Part shown: positions 8,573 to 17,221 of the stretch, one piece after another
Numbering within the stretch: the stretch's first letter is position 1
Layout of the letters: each line of letters opens with the position of its first letter
Assembly: GCF_018131005.1 (NCBI RefSeq)
Contig: NZ_JAFCJK010000010.1
Span: forward strand, 124,001-188,000
Reading direction: 5' to 3'
DNA: 64,000 bases
Source of the DNA: Bradyrhizobium lablabi
GTDB lineage: Bacteria > Pseudomonadota > Alphaproteobacteria > Rhizobiales > Xanthobacteraceae
Notes under the pieces: generated by a model
The model's database searches: none
What the model was told of the DNA's origin: nothing
The model's input: the letters and a program-made list of their open reading frames with translations, nothing else
Made by a program: the position numbers and the translations under genes

Positions 8573-9691
8573 CTAATGCCGACGTCCGCCAAACAGCGTG
8601 CGGAACAGCTCTTGCGATTGCGGAAAGCGGCCGGTGTCGATCTGGGTCGGCCATAGCCCATCGACATTGAAATAGGCGGCATAGGCGACGCTGTCGCGGT
8701 TCGCATTCAGCCAGTCGTGCATCTTCTGAATGAAGTAGGGATTGTCGCCGGAATTGCCGATCCCCCACTCCGGATAGCTCATGCGCTTGCCGTGAAGAGC
8801 GGCAAAGTCACGCTGCCATTCCAGGCCGAACGGCGCCTTGAGATAGAAGTTCCGCCAGCGTTCCTCGACGGTACCCTCAAGCTTGAAGTCGTAGACGTCG
8901 AGCCCGATGTAGTCGACGACGTCGTCGCCAGGATAGGCGCGGTCGGCGGGCGCGTCCTGCAATCCCCAGCCGGGACACCAGTCGAAGGTGAAATCGGACG
9001 AGTGGCGGCGGAAGATTTGCACGGCGCGCCGGTACGCGCGGACGTACTGGTCCTCCTGCCCCTTGATGAACCACCCCATGTTCGAGATGTTCATTTCCCA
9101 GCCGAGGCGAATGATCGCCTTCGGCTGTGCGTCGGCGATCGCGCGGGCCGCCGCCTCGAACTCGGCATCGTGTTGGCCCTCGGCAACGTCGGCGAGCGGT
9201 GTGCCGGTGATGGTCAGCGGCACCGACCAGACGACATTGCGCGCCGGATTGAGCTTCTTCCAGACGCCCGGCACCCAGTTGAATTTGTGGAAATCCTCCC
9301 AGGTCTCCTGCCCGTAAAAGTCGACCCCGATCACCGACGACTGCGTCTGTCCCAACCACTTCTCCCAGGCCTGCAGCATGTGCTCGCGACCGCTTTCGCC
9401 CCAATTGACAAACGCTCCGGCAAATCGCGCCGAGCCGGGACCGAGCCGCGATGCGGCCGTCGATGCTTCCTGCATCGCGAGGAGACCACCAACCGCCAGC
9501 GCAGTCAGAATGATGCCAAGCCGACCGACATATCTCCCGTTCCGGACGCTCCGATGTACGCGTTCTGTCGCGGTGCGGGCCGTGTCAAAACCAGACACCG
9601 CCGGCAACGCCGGTGTTTCGAAACGGGCTGACGACGCAGCCCGCAGTTCGTTTGCGCCGACCACCCGCCGGGAATACCGATCAATTCTCAT
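8573..9691 (-). CDS. Membrane-anchored GH26-like glycanase
   Basis: The 372-residue product has a basic N-terminus and one hydrophobic segment at about residues 57-76 (LGIILTALAVGGLLAM), so the catalytic part is probably periplasmic or anchored. That part resembles glycoside hydrolase family 26 (mannanase-like clan A barrel). AIIRLGWEMNISNMGWF places the expected acid/base glutamate at E199, and GKRMSYPEWGIGN places the nucleophile at E308. DVVDYIGLDVYDF is the strand between them. GH26 enzymes cut beta-mannans or related glycans with retention. In a polysaccharide locus it may trim the polymer made here, a role like that of other EPS-locus glycanases. The linkage it cleaves cannot be deduced. 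Confidence 0.82.
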   Translation of the reverse strand: MRIDRYSRRVVGANELRAASSARFETPALPAVSGFDTARTATERVHRSVRNGRYVGRLGIILTALAVGGLLAMQEASTAASRLGPGSARFAGAFVNWGESGREHMLQAWEKWLGQTQSSVIGVDFYGQETWEDFHKFNWVPGVWKKLNPARNVVWSVPLTITGTPLADVAEGQHDAEFEAAARAIADAQPKAIIRLGWEMNISNMGWFIKGQEDQYVRAYRRAVQIFRRHSSDFTFDWCPGWGLQDAPADRAYPGDDVVDYIGLDVYDFKLEGTVEERWRNFYLKAPFGLEWQRDFAALHGKRMSYPEWGIGNSGDNPYFIQKMHDWLNANRDSVAYAAYFNVDGLWPTQIDTGRFPQSQELFRTLFGGRRH

Positions 9692-9968
9692 ACCTGCTCA
9701 CCTGCGCCGACCGCGTCGGCAAACGCAGGCATGAGCACTGCAATATCCGGGCAACATTCGATCCGGCACGAAAATCGCGCCCGCGCATGGTTACTTCGCG
9801 CTCGTTAACCGGCGCTCCGCGCGGCCATTTACCAACGCTTAACCATCAGCGGCACGCGCAGCAGGCGCGACAAATGCCCGGCATTGATCTTGCTGAAAAG
9901 GGGCACCGAGGCTGTTTGGCGGCCGCAGCGTACCGCCCTGACACGGTGTTGCCGGAGAGATCTACGAG

Positions 9969-10892
9969 ATGAATCCTGTCGCGTTGTTGACCCCGACCTA
10001 CGGGCGCGATCTGAAAATCTGCACTCTGCTTTGCGAGAGTGTGGATCGCCACGTCACCTCCTTCGGGCGGCACTACCTGCTCGTTCCGGATTGCGACCTG
10101 CCGCTGTTCGCGCCGCTGGCGAGCGAGCGGCGCGTTATCATCCCCGCTTCGGCCTTCCTGCCCGGCTGGCTTCGCCCGCTACCGCGGATGATTCAGCGCA
10201 AGCGGCGACAATTCTGGTGGTCGCTGCGCGCAAAGCCGGTCAGCGGCTGGCACGTCCAGCAATTCCTGAAGATCGCAGCCACCATCACGCTGCCCCATGA
10301 GCGCTTCTGCATCCTGGACTCCGACATCGTGTTCTTTCGCGATTTCGATCTCGCCCGCTTCGAATATCCGAACACGATTCCGCTGTTGAAGATCGATGAC
10401 GAGGTCACCGCCGACCAGCCACGCCACTCGCGCTGGCTCGAGACCAGCCACAGGCTGCTCGGCCTGCCGACGCCGCCCTTTCCGGCGGCCGACTTCATCG
10501 GACACATCATATTCTGGGACAAGCAGACCACCCGAGCGCTGGCCGAGCGCATCGAGGCTGTCACCGGCGTGAGCTGGATCGAGGCGCTGTGCAAGACCCG
10601 CGAGTTCTCCGAGTACCTCCTGTACGGCTTCTTCGTGCAGAACGATCCGGCCGCCGCCCTTCGCCACGCCGTCGTGCCGAGAACGCCCTGCATCAGCTAC
10701 TGGGATGACCCCACGCTGAGCAAGAACGAACTGAACCGGCTTCTCCTGCGGGCCAACAGGACCGATGTGGCGTTCTCGATCGCGTCCTTCTCCGGGACGC
10801 CGGTCGATACGATTCGCGAGGTCGTCGCCCAGAGCGACGCCATTCTTGCTGCCATGGCCGCCGAACCCGTGGGGCTTGCCGTCTCATGCTGA
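9969..10892 (+). CDS. DUF6492-type glycosyltransferase-like protein
   Basis: The 307-residue protein begins MNPVALLTPTYGRDLKICTL, like a GT-A enzyme, and has FCILDSDIVFFRDFDLARF near residue 115, where DSD fits the metal-nucleotide DxD motif. The rest matches what I know as DUF6492: a QFLKIAATITLPHE helix before the DxD and a YLLYGFFVQ motif near residue 220. Members occur in polysaccharide loci and are thought to be sugar transferases, but I know of no proven activity. The ATG at 9969 follows GGAGAGATCTACG. It heads the main plus-strand operon; the flippase gene starts 7 bp before this stop. The 277 bp upstream hold no gene and probably the operon promoter. Confidence 0.78.
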   Translation: MNPVALLTPTYGRDLKICTLLCESVDRHVTSFGRHYLLVPDCDLPLFAPLASERRVIIPASAFLPGWLRPLPRMIQRKRRQFWWSLRAKPVSGWHVQQFLKIAATITLPHERFCILDSDIVFFRDFDLARFEYPNTIPLLKIDDEVTADQPRHSRWLETSHRLLGLPTPPFPAADFIGHIIFWDKQTTRALAERIEAVTGVSWIEALCKTREFSEYLLYGFFVQNDPAAALRHAVVPRTPCISYWDDPTLSKNELNRLLLRANRTDVAFSIASFSGTPVDTIREVVAQSDAILAAMAAEPVGLAVSC

Positions 10893-12328
10893 TCGGACAA
10901 GCCGGCATCAACCTGACAGCCAACATCGTCTCGGCGCTGCTGGGACTGTTGAGCGTGTTCATTTTCACGCGGCTGTTCGCGCCGCATGATTACGGCGTCT
11001 ACCTGCTTGGCGTCGGGTTGGCTTCTGTCATCTCCGTGTTTCTGGTCGGCTGGTTCCGCAACCTGATCCTGAGCGAACACGCCCGCAACGACGGCACCGA
11101 CGTCCGCGGCCTCGTGATCTCGGGCTATCTGATCTGCTGCCTCGCCGCGCCGATCGCCTATGCGCTGGCGCGTCTCGTAGGGCTCGATGCAGCCGCGGCC
11201 GTGGCGGCGGTCGCTCTCGCGGTCGCGATCGGCCTGTTCGAATTGACGCAGGACCTGCTGCGCGCGCGGCTGATGGCGCTCTCGGTGATGAAGGCGACGC
11301 TGGTCCGCGCCGCCGCCTTGCTCGGCTTCGGCATTGTCGTCGCGCTGGCGAGCCCGAACGGCTTCTGGCTCCTGCTCGCGGCGGCGGCCGCCTATCTCGT
11401 CGCGGTGCTGGTGCAGTCACGCAGCGTGTGGCGGGGCACGACCATCACATTCGACCGCGCCGATCTTTCGACGCTGGCGCGCACCGGACTTCCGCTGACG
11501 CTGTCGCTCACGCTGCTGGCGATCTCCAGCGTCACCGACCGTTTCATGATCGCCAACCTCGTTGGCGCCGCGGATGCCGGCAAATATGTCGCCGCCCTCG
11601 ACCTGGTTCGCCAGACCCTGATGATGCCCGCGATGAGCATTGCCGCCGCTTTCTTCCCGATGGCCGTGCAAATTCACGCCCGGCACGGCGACACCGCGGT
11701 CAAGTCCCATCTCGCCGAATGCCTGGAACTGCTCGCGGGCGTCACGCTGCCAGCCTGCGTCGGCTTCGCGGTGGTCTCCGCGCATGTCGCCAACATCGTT
11801 CTCGGCGCCGATTTCCGCGCACCGGCTGCGCAGATCATGCCGATCATCGCGGTGGCCGTGATTTTCCAGGTGCTGACGCAGCAATATCTGCACGCCAGTT
11901 TCCTGCTCTCGGGCCGCAACTCTCTCTATCTGGTCAACACCGCCACCATCATCGCGGCCAATTTGGTTCTGTCCTGCGTGCTGGTCAGCCACTACGGCAC
12001 GATCGGCGCGGCCTGGGCGCGCCTCGGCGCCGACGTCATCGGCCTTGTGTGCGCTTTCGTCCTCAGCCGTTTCGCCTTCCCGGTCCCGATCCAGCCTGGC
12101 CGGCTGGCTCTGATCGTCATCGCGACGCTCGCGATGGCGCTGACCGTCGGCGCGCTCGACCGCCGCCTGCCCCTCGCCGATCTTCCCGCCAGCGTCGCGC
12201 TGGTCGGCGCGGGCCTCACCGTCTACGCCGCGCTGTGCTGGCTGTTTGATATCGCGCGCGTCCGCGGGCGGTTGACGCAGGGCCTGACGACGTTCCGCGC
12301 CAAACTCGCAAACAGCAACATTGGATGA
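10886..12328 (+). CDS. Wzx-like polysaccharide flippase
   Basis: The 480-residue protein has roughly fourteen hydrophobic helices (for example NLTANIVSALLGLLSVFIFT at the start and LIVIATLAMALTVGAL near the end), with the MATE/MOP-superfamily opening GINLTANIVSALLGL...FTRLFAPHDYGVYLL. Wzx proteins flip undecaprenyl-pyrophosphate-linked repeat units to the periplasm, where a Wzy polymerase acts; a Wzy-like gene lies at 6039-7352. The central TDRFMIANLVGAADAGKYVA motif is typical of the RfbX group. It overlaps the upstream gene by 7 bp and is followed after 4 bp by the methyltransferase, so translation is tightly linked. Confidence 0.9.
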   Translation: MLIGQAGINLTANIVSALLGLLSVFIFTRLFAPHDYGVYLLGVGLASVISVFLVGWFRNLILSEHARNDGTDVRGLVISGYLICCLAAPIAYALARLVGLDAAAAVAAVALAVAIGLFELTQDLLRARLMALSVMKATLVRAAALLGFGIVVALASPNGFWLLLAAAAAYLVAVLVQSRSVWRGTTITFDRADLSTLARTGLPLTLSLTLLAISSVTDRFMIANLVGAADAGKYVAALDLVRQTLMMPAMSIAAAFFPMAVQIHARHGDTAVKSHLAECLELLAGVTLPACVGFAVVSAHVANIVLGADFRAPAAQIMPIIAVAVIFQVLTQQYLHASFLLSGRNSLYLVNTATIIAANLVLSCVLVSHYGTIGAAWARLGADVIGLVCAFVLSRFAFPVPIQPGRLALIVIATLAMALTVGALDRRLPLADLPASVALVGAGLTVYAALCWLFDIARVRGRLTQGLTTFRAKLANSNIG

Positions 12329-12332
12329 ACCA

Positions 12333-13139
12333 ATGACCAAGACATTTGCGCTCGATCCCATCCATGCCACGCCCGCCGAAACGACGACAGCGGCCGCGGC
12401 GATCCATCCCGCATCGCTGCTGGCGCTTCCGCCCGGCGAGGCCAAGCAGAGCCTGTTGACGGTTCACAGCATTCTCGATGCAAAGTTGCCGGCCGGCCCG
12501 CTCTCGATCTACGAAGCCGGCGGCGGATCAACCAGCTTCCTGCCGCTCAACGTGCTCCGCCGCGCCCACATCACCGTGGTCGACATCGACCCCGACCAGA
12601 TCCGCAACAACGATTACGCGCAGGAAGCGATTCTCGGCGATATCCAGAGCCATCGATTCGCACCGCGGAGCTTTGACCTCATCACCTGCTACAACGTGAT
12701 CGAACACGTCCCCGATGTCGAGGCTGCGCTGACCGGCTTCTGCGAGGCGCTGAAGCAGAACGGCCTGTTGCTGATCGGAGCGCCGAACCCGAAATCGCTG
12801 TCGGGTGTCGTCACGAAATACTCCCCGCACTGGTTCCACGTCTGGTTCTACCGCCATATCCGCGGCGAGAAGCATGCGGGTCTGCCAGGCGAGGCGCCCT
12901 TCCCGACCCATTTCCATCCGCTGGTCACGCTCAGCAATCTCGAGGCGTTCGCCGCCGAGCACGGGCTGCAGGTCATCTACCGCAAGACATACGAGAGCCC
13001 GCGCTATCCCGAGATGCGCCGGCGCAAGCCGATCCTGGCCGCGCTGGTCGATGCCGCCGCCCGAACGATGAACGCGCTGCTGCCGGGCAAGACCGACGTC
13101 CGGCACGGCGATTACCACGTGATCCTGCGAAAGCTGTGA
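12333..13139 (+). CDS. Class I SAM-dependent methyltransferase
   Basis: The 268-residue product has the methyltransferase_11/23 pattern: motif I IYEAGGGSTSFLPLN at about residue 55, an acidic end of strand 2 in ITVVDIDPDQIRNN, motif II FDLITCYNVIEHVPDVEAAL, and motif III LLLIGAPNPKSLSG. These bind S-adenosylmethionine; the NVIEHV wording is common in enzymes that methylate sugars, quinones or lipids. In this locus a sugar residue of the repeat unit is the likely target. ATG 12333 is preferred over a TTG at 12321 that overlaps the flippase. The next gene starts only 2 bp after this stop. Confidence 0.87.
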   Translation: MTKTFALDPIHATPAETTTAAAAIHPASLLALPPGEAKQSLLTVHSILDAKLPAGPLSIYEAGGGSTSFLPLNVLRRAHITVVDIDPDQIRNNDYAQEAILGDIQSHRFAPRSFDLITCYNVIEHVPDVEAALTGFCEALKQNGLLLIGAPNPKSLSGVVTKYSPHWFHVWFYRHIRGEKHAGLPGEAPFPTHFHPLVTLSNLEAFAAEHGLQVIYRKTYESPRYPEMRRRKPILAALVDAAARTMNALLPGKTDVRHGDYHVILRKL

Positions 13140-13141
13140 CG

Positions 13142-13894
13142 ATGAACGCATTGTGGTCCGAGGCCAGGGTCAGGGTCAGCCACCGGCTGGCGATGCATGT
13201 GCAGGTCGAACATTTCCGACTGCACAATGCGACGCCGATGGTGAGTTTCACCTTCGACGATCTGCCGAGAAGCGCCGCGACGATCGGCGCCGACATCCTG
13301 GAATCCTACGGCGCCCGCGGGACGTTCTACGTGTCGGGCGGCCTGGTCGGTCTCGACACACCGGAGTGGGCCGCTGGACGCGCCGAGGATGTGGTCTCAT
13401 TGCATCGCCGTGGTCACGAGATCGGGTGCCATACCTATTCGCACCTTCGCGCCTGCGATCTCGACGAGTCGTTGCTCGCCAACGAGATCGCGCGCAACCG
13501 CGCCTATTTCCGTTCGCTCGATCGCTCGATGGCGATCGAGACGTTCGCCTACCCGTTCGGATATGGCTCCTATGCCCGCAAGCACCAATTGAAGTCTGAA
13601 TTCCTGACCTGCCGCAGCATCGTGCCGGGCGTGAACGCCGGTGAGGTCGACCTGCAGTTCCTGCGCGCCATGCCGCTGATCAACCGCCAGATGAGCCGCG
13701 AGCGGATCGATCGTGCGTTCGACGAGGCGTGCGACAGTAACGGTTGGTTAATTTTCTATGGGCACGACGTCGCCGAGCGGCCGAGCCTTTACGGCTGCAC
13801 GCCCGATCTCATGACCTACGCGCTCGAAGCGGCCGCGCGACGAAACATCCCTGCATTGACCATGGCGGAGGCGTTCCAATGCGCCCGCGCTTAA
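13142..13894 (+). CDS. NodB-like polysaccharide deacetylase
   Basis: The 250-residue protein has the NodB homology fold of carbohydrate esterase family 4. MVSFTFDDLPRSAATIG gives the metal and base aspartates D39-D40, GHEIGCHTYSHLRACDLD gives the H97-x3-H101 zinc pair, and FAYPFGYGSYARK is the R/P-containing motif 3. GWLIFYGHDV near the C-terminus supplies the usual LxxHD-type motif. It should remove N- or O-acetyl groups from sugars of the repeat unit or polymer. No signal peptide is visible, so action before export is likely unless the N-terminus is longer. The acyltransferase at 2633-3820 could perform the opposite reaction. A GTG at 13136 is an alternative start. Confidence 0.87.
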   Translation: MNALWSEARVRVSHRLAMHVQVEHFRLHNATPMVSFTFDDLPRSAATIGADILESYGARGTFYVSGGLVGLDTPEWAAGRAEDVVSLHRRGHEIGCHTYSHLRACDLDESLLANEIARNRAYFRSLDRSMAIETFAYPFGYGSYARKHQLKSEFLTCRSIVPGVNAGEVDLQFLRAMPLINRQMSRERIDRAFDEACDSNGWLIFYGHDVAERPSLYGCTPDLMTYALEAAARRNIPALTMAEAFQCARA

Positions 13895-14047
13895 ACGCTT
13901 TGTTTGCCTTTCTGGCGAATAGTCCCTCGATGCGTATGGTTAATTTTCCCTGTTGCGTTTCCGCGTTGCCCTCCCGCGCGCGTCACGCGGTCCGGAAGGT
14001 AACCCCTCGGCCGATCCGTGCGGCCGTTGAGATGGAAGCTGGGGCCA

Positions 14048-16342
14048 ATGCTTATCTATGACCAGCCGATAGACCAGGCGAAGTCCGAACCTCGCCAGGC
14101 CAGGGCTTCGTCGGGCCTCCACGTGCTCGACCTGATCCGGCTGCTGTGGGAGCGCAGGTTCGCAATCGCGGCGGCGGCGCTGATCTGTGCCTGCGTCGCG
14201 GTCGCGATCGGAAAGAGCCTGACCCCGAAGTACACCGCGAGCGCCCAGCTCTATGTCGATCCGCGCGAGTTGCAGCTCGTCGAGCGCGAGCTGACGCCGC
14301 GCGCCCAGGACGTCTCCGGTCTTTCGATGGTGGTCGAGAGCCAGTCTCGCCTGATCACCTCCAACAACGTGCTGCTGCAGGTGATCCGCGCCACCAACCT
14401 CGTCAACGATCCCGAGTTCGGCGGCGGACCGGCGCGCAAGGGCATCTTCGCCTCGCTCCTCGGCCTGTTCGGAATCGAATTCAGGCCGACGGCGGAACAG
14501 CAGCAGCAGGCCGAGATGAGCGCGCTCGACGCGCTCAACCGACATGTCAACGTCAAGAAGACCGATCGCACCTTCATCGTCGATATCGACGTCTGGTCGT
14601 ATGAGCCGGCGAAGGCGGCGATGCTCGCCAATGCAATCTCGAAGGCCTATCTCGCCGAGTCCAAGCAATCGCAGGCAGCGGCGGCCCGTCGCGCCACCAG
14701 CGACCTGTCCGGCCGGCTCAAGGAGCTGCAGCAGCGCCTGCGCAACGCGGAAGAGGCGCTCGCGACCTACAAGGCGCAGAACAATTTTGTCGGCTCACAG
14801 GACAACCTGATCACCGACCAGCAGCTCTCGGCCAGCAACCAGCGGCTCGCCGCCGCGCGCGCCCTGACGCTCGACGCCCAGGCCAAATGCGACCAGATCG
14901 AAGCCGGCCGCCGGAATTCGAGCGATCCTGGCGCGATTGCCGAAGCGCTGCAATCGCCGACGATTGCCAATCTGCGCGCGCAATATGCCGATGCGAAGAA
15001 GCGGCAGGCCGAGCTGCAGACCGAGCTGGGGCCGCGACATCCGGCACTGCGGCAGGTCGAGCAGCAGGTCGAGGACCTGCGTCGCACCATCAGGGAAGAG
15101 GTCGACCGCTTCGCGCAAGCTGCAAAGAACGATCTCGCCCGCGCCCGCGACTACGAGGCGTCATTGAACAAGGCGCTCGACGTCCAGAAGCGCCAGAGCG
15201 TGCAGATGAGCCAGGCGTCGGTGCGCCTGCGCGAGCTCGAACGCGACGTCGAGGCAAGCCGCGATGTGTATCAGGCTTTTCTCAAGCGCTCGCGCGAAAC
15301 CGAGGAGCAGGAAAGCCTCAACACCTCAAGCGCGCGCGTGATCGGCGAAGCCACCGTCCCGCAGCGCCGCACCTTCCCGCCGGCGATGAGCCTGCTCGCG
15401 ATGATCGGCTTCATGTTCGGCGGCCTGGCCGCGGCCGCCTGGATCGTCGCCGCCAGCCAGCTTGCGCCCGCCGCAGATCCGGTCGGGCCGAAGATCCAGA
15501 AGGACGATGCGGCGTCGAGCCAACAGGCCGTCGTCGCGACAGCGGAGCAGCCGCCGGCACCAGAGCCGCAACCTGCGGTCGCCCTGATCGAGAAGCCACT
15601 GATCGCCCAATTGCGGGAGTCCGATGTCATCCGCACCCTCGGCGGAATCCTGGCCGGCAGCAACACCGCCGACGCCACGCGGTTTGGCTGGCCGACGCTG
15701 CGCACCGGCGCATCCGAGACGGTATTCCTGAAAGAGCTGCGCGAAATGCGCGCGGCGTCCGCCAAGCGAGCCACGGCCGGCGGCGCCACAGTGCTCGCCG
15801 TCATCGGCGCAGGTGACGGTCAGGATCGCAGCGTCGTTGCGCTGAACATCGCGCTTGCCGCCGCGCGCGATGGTGTCAGGGTGCTGATGATCGACGCTGA
15901 TGCCGGAACACACGCGCTGTCCGACAAGGTCACCCATTTCGGCAAGCGTGAACCGAGCCGTCTCGGCTGGCTCACGATCGGCGGCAAGGCCGCCCGCGCG
16001 GTGAACACCACCAACGGCATCGCGATCCTGCCTGCGATCACGGGTAACCGCGCCAAGGCGAGTGACGCGAGCCGCAAGGCGATTGCTCAAGCGCGCTCCG
16101 CTGGCGGCCATGACCTCGTAATCCTCGATGGACCCGCGATGCCGTGGGCCACCGCGGATCGCAATTTGCTCGACGTCGCCGACGGTCTCGTTGCGGTCCT
16201 GCCGGTCGATCTCGACATCAATGACCGCATGGAAGACATCATCACCGCGCTCGGCGGGGCTGACCGCAAGCTGGTGGGCGTGATCCTCAGCGAACTCAAC
16301 CCCACGGTCGTAACTCGCCAGCGAGACAAACAGTATGCGTGA
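14048..16342 (+). CDS. Wzz/ExoP-like chain-length protein with degenerate P-loop
   Basis: The 764-residue product has the Wzc/ExoP layout. An N-terminal Wzz segment (LDLIRLLWERRFAIAAAALI, first membrane helix about residues 35-55) is followed by a long coiled coil (about 190-430) and a second membrane helix near 445-470 (MSLLAMIGFMFGGLAAAAWI). The C-terminal Rossmann domain retains VRVLMIDADAG (Walker A-prime) and HDLVILDGPAMPWA (Walker B). The P-loop itself reads VIGAGDGQDRSVVALN at about residues 584-599: the GK[S/T] lysine is absent, and the C-terminus has one tyrosine rather than a Tyr cluster. It is therefore probably a scaffold without kinase activity. The start ATG 14048 lacks a strong ribosome site; GTG 14018 is possible. 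It overlaps the next gene by 8 bp. Confidence 0.88.
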   Translation: MLIYDQPIDQAKSEPRQARASSGLHVLDLIRLLWERRFAIAAAALICACVAVAIGKSLTPKYTASAQLYVDPRELQLVERELTPRAQDVSGLSMVVESQSRLITSNNVLLQVIRATNLVNDPEFGGGPARKGIFASLLGLFGIEFRPTAEQQQQAEMSALDALNRHVNVKKTDRTFIVDIDVWSYEPAKAAMLANAISKAYLAESKQSQAAAARRATSDLSGRLKELQQRLRNAEEALATYKAQNNFVGSQDNLITDQQLSASNQRLAAARALTLDAQAKCDQIEAGRRNSSDPGAIAEALQSPTIANLRAQYADAKKRQAELQTELGPRHPALRQVEQQVEDLRRTIREEVDRFAQAAKNDLARARDYEASLNKALDVQKRQSVQMSQASVRLRELERDVEASRDVYQAFLKRSRETEEQESLNTSSARVIGEATVPQRRTFPPAMSLLAMIGFMFGGLAAAAWIVAASQLAPAADPVGPKIQKDDAASSQQAVVATAEQPPAPEPQPAVALIEKPLIAQLRESDVIRTLGGILAGSNTADATRFGWPTLRTGASETVFLKELREMRAASAKRATAGGATVLAVIGAGDGQDRSVVALNIALAAARDGVRVLMIDADAGTHALSDKVTHFGKREPSRLGWLTIGGKAARAVNTTNGIAILPAITGNRAKASDASRKAIAQARSAGGHDLVILDGPAMPWATADRNLLDVADGLVAVLPVDLDINDRMEDIITALGGADRKLVGVILSELNPTVVTRQRDKQYA

Positions 16343-17132
16343 GCGTCGTACCAATCCAATCGGCCGTGCCGCTACCGCCGGCGTACCGCGCGTCTCCATC
16401 GGCGGATTGCGGCTTGCCGTGCTCGATCTCGATCAGACCGCCAAGTTCATGATCGATGTCGTGTTCCCGCAGCGACGCACGAACCGGCCGCTCTACCTGA
16501 CCTCGGCCAATGGCGAGGTGCTGGCGCGCTGCTCGACGGAGCCGATGACCGACCGGCTGTTCCGCTCGGCCGACATGATCAATGCCGACGGCCAGCCGCT
16601 CGTCACGGTGTCGCGATTCCGACCCGGCCGTGCGCTGCCCGAGCGCGTCGCCACCACCGACCTTTTCCATGTCGTCGCCCGCAAGGCGCAGGCGAGCGGT
16701 CTGACCTTCTACATGTTCGGCGCGGACGAGGAAGAGAATGCGGCGGCGGTAGCCAATGTGCGGGAGATGTATCCGGACCTGAAGATCGTCGGCCATTCGC
16801 ACGGCTATCTGCGCGGCGACGCGTTGCGCGCCAAGGTCGACGAGATCAATGGGCTGGCGCCCGATATCCTTTGGGTCGCGCTTGGTGTCCCTTATGAACA
16901 GTCGTTTGTCGAGCAGTTCATCCCGCAATTGTCCAATGTGGGTGTCATCAAGACGTCGGGCGGACTGTTCAATTTCCTGTCAGGTTCCCGGGCGCGCGCT
17001 CCGCGATGGATGCAAGGTGTCGGATTGGAATGGGCCTGGCGCATCTGGCTCGAACCACGCCGGCTGTTCTGGCGCTATCTGACCACCAACCCGCGCGCAC
17101 TCTATCTTCTGGTCAACAGGAGCGATCCGTAG
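16335..17132 (+). CDS. WecG/TagA/CpsF-family glycosyltransferase
   Basis: The 265-residue product belongs to glycosyltransferase family 26. RPLYLTSANGEVLARCSTEP, then ADMINADGQPLVTVSRF with the conserved D-x-x-N-x-D-G core, TFYMFGADEEENAAA, ILWVALGVPYEQSFVEQF with the LGxPxQE-like motif, and SGGLFNFLSGSRARAPRWMQ all match. Family members add N-acetylmannosamine-type or glucosyl residues to lipid-linked intermediates at the membrane. This is the last gene of the operon, overlaps the Wzz-like gene by 8 bp, and is followed within 50 bp by a strong hairpin. Confidence 0.92.
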   Translation: MRERRTNPIGRAATAGVPRVSIGGLRLAVLDLDQTAKFMIDVVFPQRRTNRPLYLTSANGEVLARCSTEPMTDRLFRSADMINADGQPLVTVSRFRPGRALPERVATTDLFHVVARKAQASGLTFYMFGADEEENAAAVANVREMYPDLKIVGHSHGYLRGDALRAKVDEINGLAPDILWVALGVPYEQSFVEQFIPQLSNVGVIKTSGGLFNFLSGSRARAPRWMQGVGLEWAWRIWLEPRRLFWRYLTTNPRALYLLVNRSDP

Positions 17133-17173
17133 AGAGCCACAGCGACTGCGTCCACGCCGTCTGAAACAACAAA

Positions 17174-17200
17174 TGTCCCGGCTGCGCAACAGCCGGGACA
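17174..17200. terminator. Bidirectional intrinsic-type terminator
   Basis: TGTCCCGGCTG (17174-17184), loop CGCAA, CAGCCGGGACA (17190-17200) form a perfect 11-bp stem. TCCATTTT follows on the plus strand and TTTGTTGTTT on the minus strand, so it can end both the polysaccharide operon and the convergent gene at 17222-17821. Confidence 0.85.
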
Positions 17201-17221
17201 TCCATTTTCGTGACGCCCTTC

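Noticed and set aside
11417..12445. 342-codon minus-strand frame opposite the flippase
   Set aside because: Charged, low-complexity antisense translation of hydrophobic codons; flippase frame is certain.
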